A stretch of 64,000 nucleotides of DNA, taken from contig NZ_RZGZ01000004.1 of the NCBI RefSeq assembly GCF_003990045.1, forward strand, positions 62,001-126,000, given 5' to 3'. This DNA comes from Labedella endophytica (GTDB lineage Bacteria; Actinomycetota; Actinomycetes; Actinomycetales; Microbacteriaceae). Positions within the stretch are counted from its first letter, which is position 1; the number at the start of each line of letters is the position of its first letter. A program made the position numbers and the translations under genes. This document shows positions 46,850-56,025 of the stretch, piece by piece. Under the pieces are notes generated by a model. The model ran no database searches. It was not told where the DNA came from and saw only the letters and a program-made list of their open reading frames with translations.

Positions 46850-48478
46850 TCAGCGGCGGCGGAAGCGGCGGATGATCGGGGCGAGGGCCGCGCGGAGGTC
46901 GGGCGAGCGCATCACGATGAGGAGCGCGAAGTACACGGCGGCCATCACGGAGCCGATGACGATCATCGAGACGAGGGCGCCGAACACGGTCGTGGTCGCG
47001 AAGCCGCCGTCGACCCACGCGCCGAGCAGCCACGCCGTGCCGAGGCCCGCGGCGAGGGACGGGATCGCCGCGACCACGTAGACGACGATCGCGCGGATGA
47101 CCGGGGCCACGTCGAGCCCGCCGAGCTTCCGACGTAGCAGCACGAACGCGAGCAGCATCTGCACGGTACCCGCGAGCGAGATGGATGCGGCGACGCCGAT
47201 GCCGATGAGGTCGTCCGGCAGGAGGAAACCGCACGCGAGCGCGAGGCCGGAGAAGACGATGACCTGCGCGACCGTGAAGAAGAAGGGCGTGCGGGTGTCG
47301 CCGAGCGCGTAGAAGGTGCGCTGCAGCACGAAGAGGATCGTGAACGGCACGAGCCCGGCGACGTAGGCGACGAGGGGGCCCGCGAGAGCGCCGGCGTCGG
47401 AGGAGGTGCCGGTGAAGAGGCTCGCGAACGGCATCGCGCACGCGCCGATGACGGCCGCGGCGAGCACGATGAGGAGGCTGATCTGACGCGTCGCCGACGA
47501 CACGTCCGCCTTCAGCTCCGCGGTCCGGTTCGCGTGGGCGTGCTCCGCCATCCGTGTGAAGTAGGCGGTCGCCACCGAGACGGCGATGACGCTGTGGGGC
47601 AGCATGAAGATGAGCCACGCGTACTGCAGGGCGGCCGTGGCCGCCTCGCCACCCGACGCGAGCATCGTCACGTTGGTCTGCACGATGCCGGCGACGAGCG
47701 TCGCGCCGATCATCGCGAGCGTCCAACCGGCCATCTTCCCGGTCTGCGCGAGACCGATCCCTCGCCAGCCGAAGTCCGGGCGGAAGCGCAGTCCCACCTT
47801 CTTCCAGAAGAAGAACAGCACGACGGCCTGCACGGCGATGCCGAGCGTCGCCGAGCCCGCGAGCACCGCGACCATCGGGGCGCTCCACGACGTGACGGAG
47901 CGCTCGCCCGTGGGGTCGGCACCGAAGAGCGCACCGAAGGCGAGGAGACCCGAGATCGCGACGATGTTGTTGAAGACGGGCGCCCACGTGAACGGGCCGA
48001 AGAGCTTGTGAGCGTTGAGCACCTCGCCGAGGAGGGCGTACAGGCCGTAGAAGAACACCTGGGGGAGGCACCAGTAGGCGAACGTCACGGCGAGGTCGAA
48101 CTGGTCCTGCGGCATCGTCTGGCCGTAGAGCCGCACGAGGACGGGCGCCGCCGCGACGGCGATGATCGTGGCCGCGAGCAGGATGACCATGCCGAGCGTG
48201 AGGAGCTTGTTCACGTACGCGCGACCGCGGTCCTCGCCCACGATGGCTCGCACGATCGACGGGACGAGGATGGCGCTCACGACGCCTCCGGCGACGAGGG
48301 CGTAGAGGTTGTTCGGCAGACGGTTCGCGAGGGCGAAGGCGTCACCGCTGAACCCGATCGCTCCGACGGTCTGCGCGAGCAGGATCGCCATGACGAACCC
48401 GAGGATGCGCGACACCATGGTGCCGGAGGCGAGGAACGCGCTCGCGCGCCCGATGGACGGGCCGTCTCCGGTGGTCAC
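46850..48478 (-). CDS. murJ: Lipid II flippase MurJ
   Basis: MurJ flips undecaprenyl-linked peptidoglycan precursor across the membrane. The 542-residue protein has about 14 hydrophobic segments of the MOP superfamily. It begins with ASAFLASGTMVSRILGFVMA, contains VGGVVSAILVPSIV and ends in a short basic tail. Unlike mycobacterial MurJ (MviN) it lacks a large cytoplasmic pseudokinase extension. Its start overlaps the stop of the upstream DUF6049-like gene by four bases (ATGA), so the two are co-translated. Confidence 0.94.
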   Translation of the reverse strand: MTTGDGPSIGRASAFLASGTMVSRILGFVMAILLAQTVGAIGFSGDAFALANRLPNNLYALVAGGVVSAILVPSIVRAIVGEDRGRAYVNKLLTLGMVILLAATIIAVAAAPVLVRLYGQTMPQDQFDLAVTFAYWCLPQVFFYGLYALLGEVLNAHKLFGPFTWAPVFNNIVAISGLLAFGALFGADPTGERSVTSWSAPMVAVLAGSATLGIAVQAVVLFFFWKKVGLRFRPDFGWRGIGLAQTGKMAGWTLAMIGATLVAGIVQTNVTMLASGGEAATAALQYAWLIFMLPHSVIAVSVATAYFTRMAEHAHANRTAELKADVSSATRQISLLIVLAAAVIGACAMPFASLFTGTSSDAGALAGPLVAYVAGLVPFTILFVLQRTFYALGDTRTPFFFTVAQVIVFSGLALACGFLLPDDLIGIGVAASISLAGTVQMLLAFVLLRRKLGGLDVAPVIRAIVVYVVAAIPSLAAGLGTAWLLGAWVDGGFATTTVFGALVSMIVIGSVMAAVYFALLIVMRSPDLRAALAPIIRRFRRR

Positions 48479-50697
48479 GAACGCTCCTCGATGTTGCCGT
48501 TGCTGTCGGTGTTGTCGCTGTCGGGTGCGTCGGACGACGCCTTCTTCTCCGCGGCTTCCGCCAGACGCGCGCGGCGTCGGAGGATCGTCCGGACGACACC
48601 CGCGACGAGCATCCCGACCACGAGCAGTACGGCGATGACCGCCCCGATGCCCTCCCAGTCGGCCCGCACGGCGACGGTCGCGGTCACGGGCTCGCCGACG
48701 CGGACCCCGGAGACGGACGACAGGGTCACAGTCAGCCCGACGTCGCCGTTGCCGAGCTGCGCCGTGACGGGCACGCGCACCGTCTGCCGGGACCCCGCGG
48801 CGACTTCCACGACCTGCGGGTCGCCCACGTCGAGCCGGATGTTCGAGGGGGTGGCGTCGATCAAGACCTGGACGTCGTACGGGGAGTCGTTGCGGACCCC
48901 GAACGGGATCGCGCTCTCGTTACCGACGAGGAGCACGTCGCTGGAGTTCAGGATCGACACGGATCCCAGCAGCTCGCTCGTCTGCTCGCTGTGCGCCACG
49001 AGCGCCTCGGTCCATTCCTCGCCCGTGTCCATCCAGTCCACCGAGAGCAGCGTCAGGATCTGCACGCGCTCGCGACCGGTGAGCAGTTCCGGCGTCGTGA
49101 GGACGGCCGAGAACTCCCGGAGCCGCGCCTCGCGGTCCATGAGCAGGGAGACGGCGCTCGTGCGCGAGGAGTCGGGTTCGATGTCGGCGAGCGTCACGTC
49201 GATACGCTCCTCCGCCCGGACGTCCGAGAGGTCCACCGGGTTCACGGTGGGCAGGTTCGAGACGGCTTGGAGGGCGTCGCCGAGTCGAGACGCGGTCGGG
49301 GGCCAGCCACGGTCGAGGGTCGCGAGCACGGTGCGGCCGGTGGCGCCCTGCTCGCGGGCCGTCACCGCGAGCTCGGCGGAGATGTCGGCGATCGCGTCGG
49401 CCCCGTCGCCAGCCGTGACGGCCGTCGCGGCGATGCGAAGGGCCGAGGAGATGTCGTCGTCCGCGACGAGGGCGCCGCGCTCCCCGACCGTCGAGGCCGC
49501 CGGGTAGGCGGTCGCGTCGGCGACGTTGCTGGAGCCGAGGATCGTATCCGTCACGCCGCTGGCGGCGAACATGTCGAGATCCGACGCCGTGACGGTGCCC
49601 TCGGCAGGCCAGAGGAGGTCGTCCATCGTCCACTCGAACGCCGTCAGCTCGTCGACGGTCGGGATCGTGTCGTCCTCGGTCGGGGCGGGCGTCGGTGTCC
49701 CGGAGGGGTCGGGCGTCGGTGTCTCGGTGGGCACGGCCGGGGTGTAGTCGGCGGGGAGGGCGAATTGCACGGACGACGGCTCGAGCAGCGCGTCGAGCCC
49801 GGACGCCGCTTGGACGGCGCCGTCCGCGTCGGCGAACTGGAGCGGGAACGTCTCGTTCGGCACGTCAGCCAGCCGATCGAGCCACGCCGTGGCGCTCGCG
49901 GGTGCCGCCGCCCCGAGCACGCGGATCGACGCGATGATCATCGGATCGACCCCGAGGGCGACGTCGCGGCCCGCCGCGCCGTCGAGCTGACGCGTGAGCA
50001 CACCACTCGGTGCCGTGTAGGTGGCGAGGGACTCGGAGCTGATGAGGCCGTTCTGCCCCGTCGGAGCCGTCACGGGTATCGCGATCGCGAGCTCGATCGA
50101 GTTCGTCGGCGCCGCGGCCGCCGCGATGTACGTGTCGTGGGCCGCGATCGTCGTCGCGCCCGATTCGAACGCGGCGGTGAGCGGGACGGCACCGTAGTCC
50201 GGCGGCATCGAGAGCCGGTCGTTCGGCACGAGGACGGCGTTCGAGGTGTAGTTCGACCCGGCGGTGATCGGGGGGACGGCGACGTCGACGAGATCGACGG
50301 GGGTCGGCAGGGGATCGCTGCCGTCGAGGTGGGCGTGCAGGGTGGCGCGGGAGCCGATCGTCGTCGATCCGCCCGTGAGCACGATCCGACCCGCATCGAG
50401 ATCGGTGTCCGTCGTGTTGTCGATCGTGACGACGAGCGACAGCGGCTCGTCGCCCTCGACGGACGCCGATTCGCTGTCGATCTGGATGGAGACCGTCGGT
50501 TCGTCGGTCGTGGCGGTGTCGGCTTCGTCGTCCGTCGCGGTCCGCACGACGCCGCCGGTCACCGACACCTCGGTCGCCGACGCCTCGGTCGCCGATACCT
50601 CGAGAGCGAGCGCGGGCGCCGCGACGAACGGCATCGCCAGGACGAGAGCCGTCGCGGGGAGGGAGCGCAGGAGGCTCTTCAGAAGGCGTGAGTTCAT
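48475..50697 (-). CDS. DUF6049-like secreted/membrane protein
   Basis: The 740-residue product resembles the actinobacterial family encoded next to murJ (DUF6049). It has an N-terminal signal peptide (SLPATALVLAMPFVAAPALA, about 12-31) and a long extracellular region. The latter includes a Thr/Pro-rich linker (about 318-341) and Ig-like segments. One C-terminal membrane helix (about 684-705, VIAVLLVVGMLVAGVV) and a charged cytoplasmic tail follow. Coupling to murJ suggests a role in cell-wall assembly, but none is proven. Confidence 0.82.
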   Translation of the reverse strand: MNSRLLKSLLRSLPATALVLAMPFVAAPALALEVSATEASATEVSVTGGVVRTATDDEADTATTDEPTVSIQIDSESASVEGDEPLSLVVTIDNTTDTDLDAGRIVLTGGSTTIGSRATLHAHLDGSDPLPTPVDLVDVAVPPITAGSNYTSNAVLVPNDRLSMPPDYGAVPLTAAFESGATTIAAHDTYIAAAAAPTNSIELAIAIPVTAPTGQNGLISSESLATYTAPSGVLTRQLDGAAGRDVALGVDPMIIASIRVLGAAAPASATAWLDRLADVPNETFPLQFADADGAVQAASGLDALLEPSSVQFALPADYTPAVPTETPTPDPSGTPTPAPTEDDTIPTVDELTAFEWTMDDLLWPAEGTVTASDLDMFAASGVTDTILGSSNVADATAYPAASTVGERGALVADDDISSALRIAATAVTAGDGADAIADISAELAVTAREQGATGRTVLATLDRGWPPTASRLGDALQAVSNLPTVNPVDLSDVRAEERIDVTLADIEPDSSRTSAVSLLMDREARLREFSAVLTTPELLTGRERVQILTLLSVDWMDTGEEWTEALVAHSEQTSELLGSVSILNSSDVLLVGNESAIPFGVRNDSPYDVQVLIDATPSNIRLDVGDPQVVEVAAGSRQTVRVPVTAQLGNGDVGLTVTLSSVSGVRVGEPVTATVAVRADWEGIGAVIAVLLVVGMLVAGVVRTILRRRARLAEAAEKKASSDAPDSDNTDSNGNIEERS

Positions 50698-50797
50698 GTG
50701 AGTGATGCAGCGCCGTTCTCTGCGGCCTGATCCAGTGATTCTACGGGCAGGGCCGTCCGGGACCTGGGAGGGACGCGAGCGGAGTGCGCGGCCGGGG

Positions 50798-51175
50798 TCA
50801 GGGTGCCGGCTGGTCGGGGCCGTCCCCGAGATCGAATCGGCCGAGCATCATCCAGGCGGTGCGGGTGAGGGCGGGGTAGGCGATGCCGATCGAGCGGATG
50901 ATGTCGGCGTCGATTCGCTCGAGCGCCCGACGGTGCTCCTCTGCGTCCGACCGCGTGGACCGGGCCGCGAGCCGCGTGAGGACGTACTCGGCCGTGAGGC
51001 CGCGATCGTCGAGGGCGTCGTCGCGCAGCGACAGGACGACGAGTTCGTCGACGGTCGGCATGTCGGGGAGGAAGTCCCAGGGGTCCTCGCCCTGACGGCT
51101 GCGGTGTTCGATGAGCACGTCGAGTTCGTCGCGCGCGAACTCGCGCAGTCGCGCGATGTCCTGCTCGACCATCAT
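50798..51175 (-). CDS. Hypothetical protein (125 aa)
   Basis: A small soluble protein, acidic and Arg-rich, with no family I can name. It reads MMVEQDIARLREFARDELDV at the N terminus and has IGIAYPALTRTAWMMLGRFD near the C terminus. ATG 51175 follows GGGGAC. The frame remains open to 51256, but the extension (Arg/Thr-rich) lacks a ribosome-binding site. In related genomes a NUDIX or cca gene often follows murJ; neither is here. Confidence 0.55.
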   Translation of the reverse strand: MMVEQDIARLREFARDELDVLIEHRSRQGEDPWDFLPDMPTVDELVVLSLRDDALDDRGLTAEYVLTRLAARSTRSDAEEHRRALERIDADIIRSIGIAYPALTRTAWMMLGRFDLGDGPDQPAP

Positions 51176-51269
51176 GTCCCCGTTCCGTGCGCGTGTCGCC
51201 GTTCGAGTCATCCACGATACCCCCGCCATCCGCGAGAGGGTCCGGATGCGACGCACGCTGTGGACCTCG

Positions 51270-51833
51270 TCAACGGAGCCTGTGAAGCTCCCGTTCCTGC
51301 GCGGCCTCCGCGCGCGTCGCAGCGGATGCCACGGTCCCGACCGGAGCGCCTCGACCGCGCCGCCCGATGAACGTCGTCAGGAGGATGATCGCGCCCATGA
51401 GCACGCCGCCGGCGGCGCCCGCCGAGTTCGCGAGCACATCGTTCACATCGCACCTCCGGCCGAGTTCCGGGAGTACGTCCTGTGCGAACTCGATCGCCAC
51501 GGACACCGCTGGCCCCGCGAGGAGCATGGTGAGGGGCCGACGCGTGGCCACGACCGCGAAGAGCACGGGGACGAAGAACAGCAGGACGTTCGGCACGTCG
51601 TCGAGCGGGGAACTCGCGTCGGTGGCGCAGCCGTCGCCCTCGAGCCCACCGACGGGGCTGAGAGTGAGGCCGAGCACGACGATCAGTCCGAGTACGGCTG
51701 CACCGCCGGCGACGACGCGGCCCCCACGCCCGGCGTGCGCGAGGAGGGCGGCGACGACGACGCTCGCGACGGCGAGCACCGCGACGAGTTGTCGCACGAG
51801 CTCAGCGTCCGAGGCGAAGACGATCGAGATCAT
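51270..51833 (-). CDS. VanZ-like membrane protein
   Basis: The 187-residue product has four or five hydrophobic helices and the VanZ-family end motif CDVNDVLANSAGAAGGVLMG near residues 130-150, after TMLLAGPAVSVAIEFAQD. The best-known VanZ gives low-level teicoplanin resistance, but most family members are of unknown role in the cell envelope. ATG 51833 is preceded by AAAGGACG; the longer frame to 51893 lacks such a site. It diverges from the methyltransferase gene. Confidence 0.8.
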   Translation of the reverse strand: MISIVFASDAELVRQLVAVLAVASVVVAALLAHAGRGGRVVAGGAAVLGLIVVLGLTLSPVGGLEGDGCATDASSPLDDVPNVLLFFVPVLFAVVATRRPLTMLLAGPAVSVAIEFAQDVLPELGRRCDVNDVLANSAGAAGGVLMGAIILLTTFIGRRGRGAPVGTVASAATRAEAAQERELHRLR

Positions 51834-51895
51834 GGGCACGTCCTTTCCGTCGTCTCGTTCCATCCTGCGTCCCAGCGCGTGGCCGGTCTTCACCC

Positions 51896-53476
51896 GTGCG
51901 ATTGAATGAGGGGGTGAAAGACGCCCTCATCGACCTGCTGCGCTCCGACCTCGACGCGGGCGGGTACTCGACCGACGCGGTCGCCGTGCGCCTCGGTCCG
52001 GCCGCAGAGGAGGCCCTCGGTCGTGAGCACACGGTGCCGGCGGCGCGCGTCCTCGACGAGCGCCGGGATCGCGGTGACCGCGACGCCCTCGACGTGCTCA
52101 TCGACCTCTTCCTGCTCGCACGGGTCGTCGGCCGGACCGACGTCGACCGGGCGTTCCCGTCGCTCGGAGCGGACGGCGCGCGCGAGCTCCGGTTGCTGTC
52201 CGTCTCCGACACCGACACCGACTCCGACACCGGCCGACCGGCCGGGACCGCGCCGCAGTCGTGGACCGCGGCCCTCGACGTGCACCCGTACGCGTTCACC
52301 GACGACGCCGGGGACGGTCACTGGTGGATCCTGTCCGATCTCGGGGAGCGCGCCGTGGGCGGTGCCCTGCCCGAGGACCACGTGCTCGGGGTGGGCGGCG
52401 CGTCCCTCACGCTCGCCGGCATCACCGTGCCGACGCGGGTCGGATCGGTGCTCGACCTCGGGACGGGTTGCGGGATCCAGGCCCTGCACGCCTCGCGGAC
52501 GGCCGACCGGGTCGTCGCGACCGACATCTCGGAGCGGGCCGTCGATCTCGCGCGCGCCAACGCCCGCCTGAACGGGATCACGACGATCGAGGTGCGCCTC
52601 GGGAGTCTCTTCGACCCCGTCGCCGGCGAACGGTTCGACCGCATCGTGACCAACCCGCCCTTCGTCATCACACCGCGCTCGGACGGCGTTCCGCTCTACG
52701 AGTACCGCGACGGCGGCCTGGTGGGAGACGCCCTCGTGGAGGCGGTCGTGCGCGGGTGCGCCGAGCACCTGCTCCCGGGTGGGACCGCCCAGATGCTCGG
52801 CAACTGGGAGTACACGCGCGCCTCCGACGGGCTGTCGCGCGTCGGTAGGTGGGTCGAGGGCCTCGGCCTCGACGCGTGGGTCGTGGAGCGCGAGCACCTC
52901 GACCCCGCGTTCTACGCCGAGACGTGGATCCGAGACGGCGGCACGCGCCCGGGCACACCGGACTTCGACCGGCTCTCGAACGCGTGGCTCGACGACTTCG
53001 CCGAGCGCGGTGTCACCGGGGTGGGCTTCGGGTTCGTGACCCTCCACCGCCCGGTCGACGATCGGATACCGGTCGTGCGTCTCGAGCGCGTCACCGGTTC
53101 GCTCGAGACCGCGGGGCTCGGAACCCACGTCGCGCGGGTGGTCGCGGCGGTCGATGGGGTGGCAGCGCTCACCGACGACGAGCTCGCCTCGCTCGCCCTC
53201 GTGGTCGCGTCCGACGTGACGATCGAGCACCACTTCGTGCCGGGACAGGACGAACCCACGGCCATCCTGCTCCGCCAGGGTCAGGGGTTCCGCCGGGCGA
53301 TCTCGGCGGGCACGGCGCTCGCCGCCCTCGTCGGCGCGAGCGATGGGACCCTCTCCGTCGGCGCGATCGTCGCGGCGATCGCGCAGCTGCTCGAGGCCGA
53401 CGAGGACGCGCTGCTGGCGGAGACGCTGCCCGACGCGCGCCGCCTCATCGCCGACGGACTCCTCCTCCCCGCCTGA
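51896..53476 (+). CDS. Class I SAM-dependent methyltransferase with N-terminal DUF7059-like domain
   Basis: The 526-residue product has an N-terminal helical domain (about 1-140) and a central methyltransferase domain. Motif I is VLDLGTGCGIQALHAS near residues 184-199, and the catalytic IVTNPPF lies near 247-253. A C-terminal winged-helix-like region follows. NPPF points to an N-methyltransferase acting on base or amide nitrogen, perhaps rRNA or protein; the target is unknown. Start is uncertain: GTG 51896 or GTG 51914 (after GAGGG). Its last 21 bases are repeated downstream. Confidence 0.82.
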   Translation: MRLNEGVKDALIDLLRSDLDAGGYSTDAVAVRLGPAAEEALGREHTVPAARVLDERRDRGDRDALDVLIDLFLLARVVGRTDVDRAFPSLGADGARELRLLSVSDTDTDSDTGRPAGTAPQSWTAALDVHPYAFTDDAGDGHWWILSDLGERAVGGALPEDHVLGVGGASLTLAGITVPTRVGSVLDLGTGCGIQALHASRTADRVVATDISERAVDLARANARLNGITTIEVRLGSLFDPVAGERFDRIVTNPPFVITPRSDGVPLYEYRDGGLVGDALVEAVVRGCAEHLLPGGTAQMLGNWEYTRASDGLSRVGRWVEGLGLDAWVVEREHLDPAFYAETWIRDGGTRPGTPDFDRLSNAWLDDFAERGVTGVGFGFVTLHRPVDDRIPVVRLERVTGSLETAGLGTHVARVVAAVDGVAALTDDELASLALVVASDVTIEHHFVPGQDEPTAILLRQGQGFRRAISAGTALAALVGASDGTLSVGAIVAAIAQLLEADEDALLAETLPDARRLIADGLLLPA

Positions 53477-53603
53477 TCCTCGGCTATGCGCTCTTCCGCG
53501 CCTCATCGGCGGTGTCGGGGACTCCTCCTCCCCGCCTGATCCCTGGCAACGCGCTCTTCCCCGCCTCATCGGCGGAGTCGTGGGCGTACTCCTCCCCGCC
53601 TGA
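53456..53603. repeat. 63-bp tandem repeat built from the 3' end of the methyltransferase gene
   Basis: Unit 1 (53456-53518) starts inside the gene and includes its stop. Unit 2 (53519-53581) matches at about 56 of 63 positions, and its first 21 bases are identical to the gene end. A partial third copy (about 53586-53603) follows. CGCCTCATCG-type words inside the gene (53440-53449) suggest the unit once extended further left. Confidence 0.8.
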
Positions 53604-53746
53604 TCTGCGGCACTGTCCCACGTCCGGGTGTGGAAACGGTGGTTCTTGAGAGTTGTCCAGAAGTTCAGCGGGATTTCTCCCCGCCCCCGGGGGGCGCAAG
53701 GGTAACGTGAACCACCGAACGGCATCCCCGACAGAACGGAATCCCT

Positions 53747-54703
53747 GTGGACTCCCGCGTGGCCGAGTATCCTCGACCGGATCATTTCATCCTCCACATC
53801 AGTGACACGCACCTGCTCGCCGGCTCGCGTGGCCTCTACGACTCGGTCGACAGCGCCGAGCACCTCCGGAACCTCTTCGCCGAGTTCGAGGCGTCGGGCG
53901 GACGACCGGAGGCCATCGTCTTCACGGGAGACCTCGCCGACAAGGGCGAGCCCGAGGCCTACGAGGCCCTCCGCGCGATCGTCGAGCCGGTGGCCGAGCG
54001 CCTCGGCTGCGAGGTCATCTGGGTGATGGGCAACCACGACGACCGCGCGTCCTTCCGGTCGCGCCTGTTCGGCGAGGTCCCCACGATGCGTCCCGTCGAC
54101 CGCGTCTACGACGTGAACGGCCTGCGCATCATCACGCTCGACTCCACCGTCCCCGGCTTCCACCACGGCGAGGTCTCGTCCGAGCAGCTCGACTGGCTCG
54201 CAGAGGAGCTCTCCGAGGCCGCGCCGCACGGCACGATCCTCGCGATGCACCACCCGCCCGTACCGAGCGTGCTCGATCTCGCCGCGAGCGTGGAATTGCG
54301 CGACCAGTCCGGGCTCGCCGAGGTGCTCGAGGGGACCGATGTGCGATCGATCATCGCCGGCCACCTTCACTACTCCTCCACGGCGACGTTCGCGGGGATC
54401 CCCGTCTCGGTGGCCTCGGCCACGTGCTACACCCAAGACCTCAACGTGCCGGTCGGCGGGACGCGACCGCGCGACGGCGCCCGCGCCTTCAACCTCGTGC
54501 ACGTGTACGAGAACACCGTGCTCCACTCGGTCGTGCCGCTCGGCTCGTTCGTGGCCCTCGACGACGTGGCCCCGGAGGAGAGCGCTCGCCGCCTCGCCGC
54601 GTCGAAGATCCGCATCCGCGAAGCGTCGCGCGCCGCGGTCGTGCCGATCGAGGAGCCGTTCACCGTCCCCACGCGCGAGCCGGAGCACGCCGGCGTCTCC
54701 TGA
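53747..54703 (+). CDS. Metallophosphoesterase (CpdA/GpdQ-like phosphodiesterase)
   Basis: The 318-residue product has the five calcineurin-like metal motifs in order: [10 protein letters not shown] (Asp20, His22), [27 protein letters not shown] and GHLHYSSTA. This matches the class III cyclic-nucleotide phosphodiesterase group, in which CpdA cleaves cAMP and GpdQ glycerophosphodiesters; the substrate here is open. No signal peptide is seen. GTG 53747 is the best start, after ACAGAACGGA. A repeat-rich region precedes and follows it. Confidence 0.88.
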   Translation: MDSRVAEYPRPDHFILHISDTHLLAGSRGLYDSVDSAEHLRNLFAEFEASGGRPEAIVFTGDLADKGEPEAYEALRAIVEPVAERLGCEVIWVMGNHDDRASFRSRLFGEVPTMRPVDRVYDVNGLRIITLDSTVPGFHHGEVSSEQLDWLAEELSEAAPHGTILAMHHPPVPSVLDLAASVELRDQSGLAEVLEGTDVRSIIAGHLHYSSTATFAGIPVSVASATCYTQDLNVPVGGTRPRDGARAFNLVHVYENTVLHSVVPLGSFVALDDVAPEESARRLAASKIRIREASRAAVVPIEEPFTVPTREPEHAGVS

Positions 54704-54720
54704 CGCCCTCACCGCGTGGC

Positions 54721-54790
54721 GCTCCGTCTCGCCTCGTGTCGTCCCGCTCCATCTCGTCGCGTCTCGTCTCGCTCCGTCTCGTCTCGTCTG
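54721..54790. repeat. TCTCG-type microsatellite tract
   Basis: Imperfect tandem copies of the pentamer TCTCG and of CTCCG/TCTCG mixtures, pyrimidine-rich on the plus strand, run for 70 bases after the phosphoesterase gene and end 14 bases before a 62-bp palindrome. Confidence 0.65.
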
Positions 54791-54804
54791 ACCCGGCCGT
54801 GCCA

Positions 54805-54866
54805 GGTAGCCCTTTTGCGCGCTTTCATGCCACCCGGGTGGCATGAAAGCGCGCAAACGGGCTACC
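54805..54866. repeat. 62-bp near-perfect palindrome
   Basis: Two 31-base arms meet with no spacer at CCC/GGG and match at 30 of 31 positions (GGTAGCCC...TTTCATGCCACCC). It lies between two plus-strand genes. It can form a long hairpin or cruciform, and may be a terminator for the phosphoesterase gene or a palindromic repeat unit. Confidence 0.85.
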
Positions 54867-54962
54867 TCACGGTGGGTGGGGGCGCCGGCGCGCTCGAGTC
54901 GCGCTAACGTCGAGCGGTGTGCCCCGGAACGGCCGGTGGGCACGTGTTGCGAAGGAGCACCG

Positions 54963-55970
54963 ATGGCGGCGAACGGCACCGAGGGCCACACGACCTCGAA
55001 CCACACGACCTCGACCCACACGACCTCGGATCAGACGGTCTCGGATCGTCCGATCTCCGGCGAGCAGATCGTGATCGAGGCGCACGGCTACGTCGCGCAC
55101 GTCGCGAGCATCGGGGCCACCCTCCGCGCGCTCACCCTCGACGACCGCGATCTCGTGGTGCCGTTCGGCGCGGACGAGGTGCGCCCGGCCTTCCGGGGCG
55201 CCACGCTCGCGCCGTGGCCGAACCGCGTGACGGACGGACGTTACCGCTTCGACGACGAGGACCTCCTCCTCTCGCTCACCGAGCCGGAGCGGGGACACGC
55301 ACTGCATGGCCTCGCCGCCTGGTTGGACTTCTCCATCGAGCGCTCCGACGCGTCGAGCGTCGACCTCGCCGCCGTCGTCGAGGCGCAGTCGGGCTACCCG
55401 TTCCGCATCCGCGTCGACGTGAGCTACCGCCTCGGCTCCGACGGTCTCGAGACCGTGGTCACCGCGACGAACATCGGCCCGACGCGTGCTCCCGCCGGCC
55501 TCGGGCCCCACCCGTACCTCGTGGCGGGCGCGGGACTCGTGGACGACTGGGACCTCGAGCTTCCGGCGGCCCGCGTGCTCACCGTCGAGGGCGAGCGGAT
55601 GATGCCGGGCCCCGTGGTGGGCGTCGACGAGCTCACCGAGTTCGACTTCCGCTCCGCTCGCCGCATCGGCTCGACGGAGATCGACCACGCCTTCGCCGAT
55701 CTGACGCGTTCGGATGCCGACGGCGACGCCGTCGTGCGCGTCACGACGGCCGACGGTTCCGGAGTGGGCATGCGGTGGGGAACGGCGTGCCCGTGGGTGC
55801 AGGTGCACACCGCCGACAAGCCCGGCCTGCCCGTGCACCGCATCGGTCTGGCCGTGGAACCCATGACGTGCCCGCCCGACGCCTTCAACTCGGGCGTCGA
55901 CCTCGACGTGCTCGAGCCAGGTGAGGCGCTGACCGCGTCCTGGAACATCTTCGGGATCGCCGCCCGCTGA
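54963..55970 (+). CDS. Aldose 1-epimerase family protein
   Basis: The 335-residue product matches the galactose mutarotase-like fold: RALTLDDRDLVVPFG, the substrate-binding GATLAPWPNRVTDGRY, HALHGLAAW with the catalytic-type His, GPHPYL, and the Glu-containing CPWVQVHTADK then RIGLAVEPMTCPPDAFNSG. These enzymes interconvert sugar anomers. The N-terminal 30 residues are an HTTS-repeat extension unlike the family. ATG 54963 follows GAAGGAGCACCG. Confidence 0.88.
   Translation: MAANGTEGHTTSNHTTSTHTTSDQTVSDRPISGEQIVIEAHGYVAHVASIGATLRALTLDDRDLVVPFGADEVRPAFRGATLAPWPNRVTDGRYRFDDEDLLLSLTEPERGHALHGLAAWLDFSIERSDASSVDLAAVVEAQSGYPFRIRVDVSYRLGSDGLETVVTATNIGPTRAPAGLGPHPYLVAGAGLVDDWDLELPAARVLTVEGERMMPGPVVGVDELTEFDFRSARRIGSTEIDHAFADLTRSDADGDAVVRVTTADGSGVGMRWGTACPWVQVHTADKPGLPVHRIGLAVEPMTCPPDAFNSGVDLDVLEPGEALTASWNIFGIAAR
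54987..55046 (+). repeat. In-frame 15-bp minisatellite encoding HTTS-x
   Basis: Three copies of CACACGACCTCG plus three variable bases, then a degenerate copy (55032-55046), encode HTTSN-HTTST-HTTSD-QTVSD. The 15-base unit keeps the epimerase reading frame. Confidence 0.8.
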
Positions 55971-56025
55971 CCCACCCGCCAGCCTGATCGTCCGATCCGG
56001 GCGGGGGGCCTAGGGTTCACAGATC

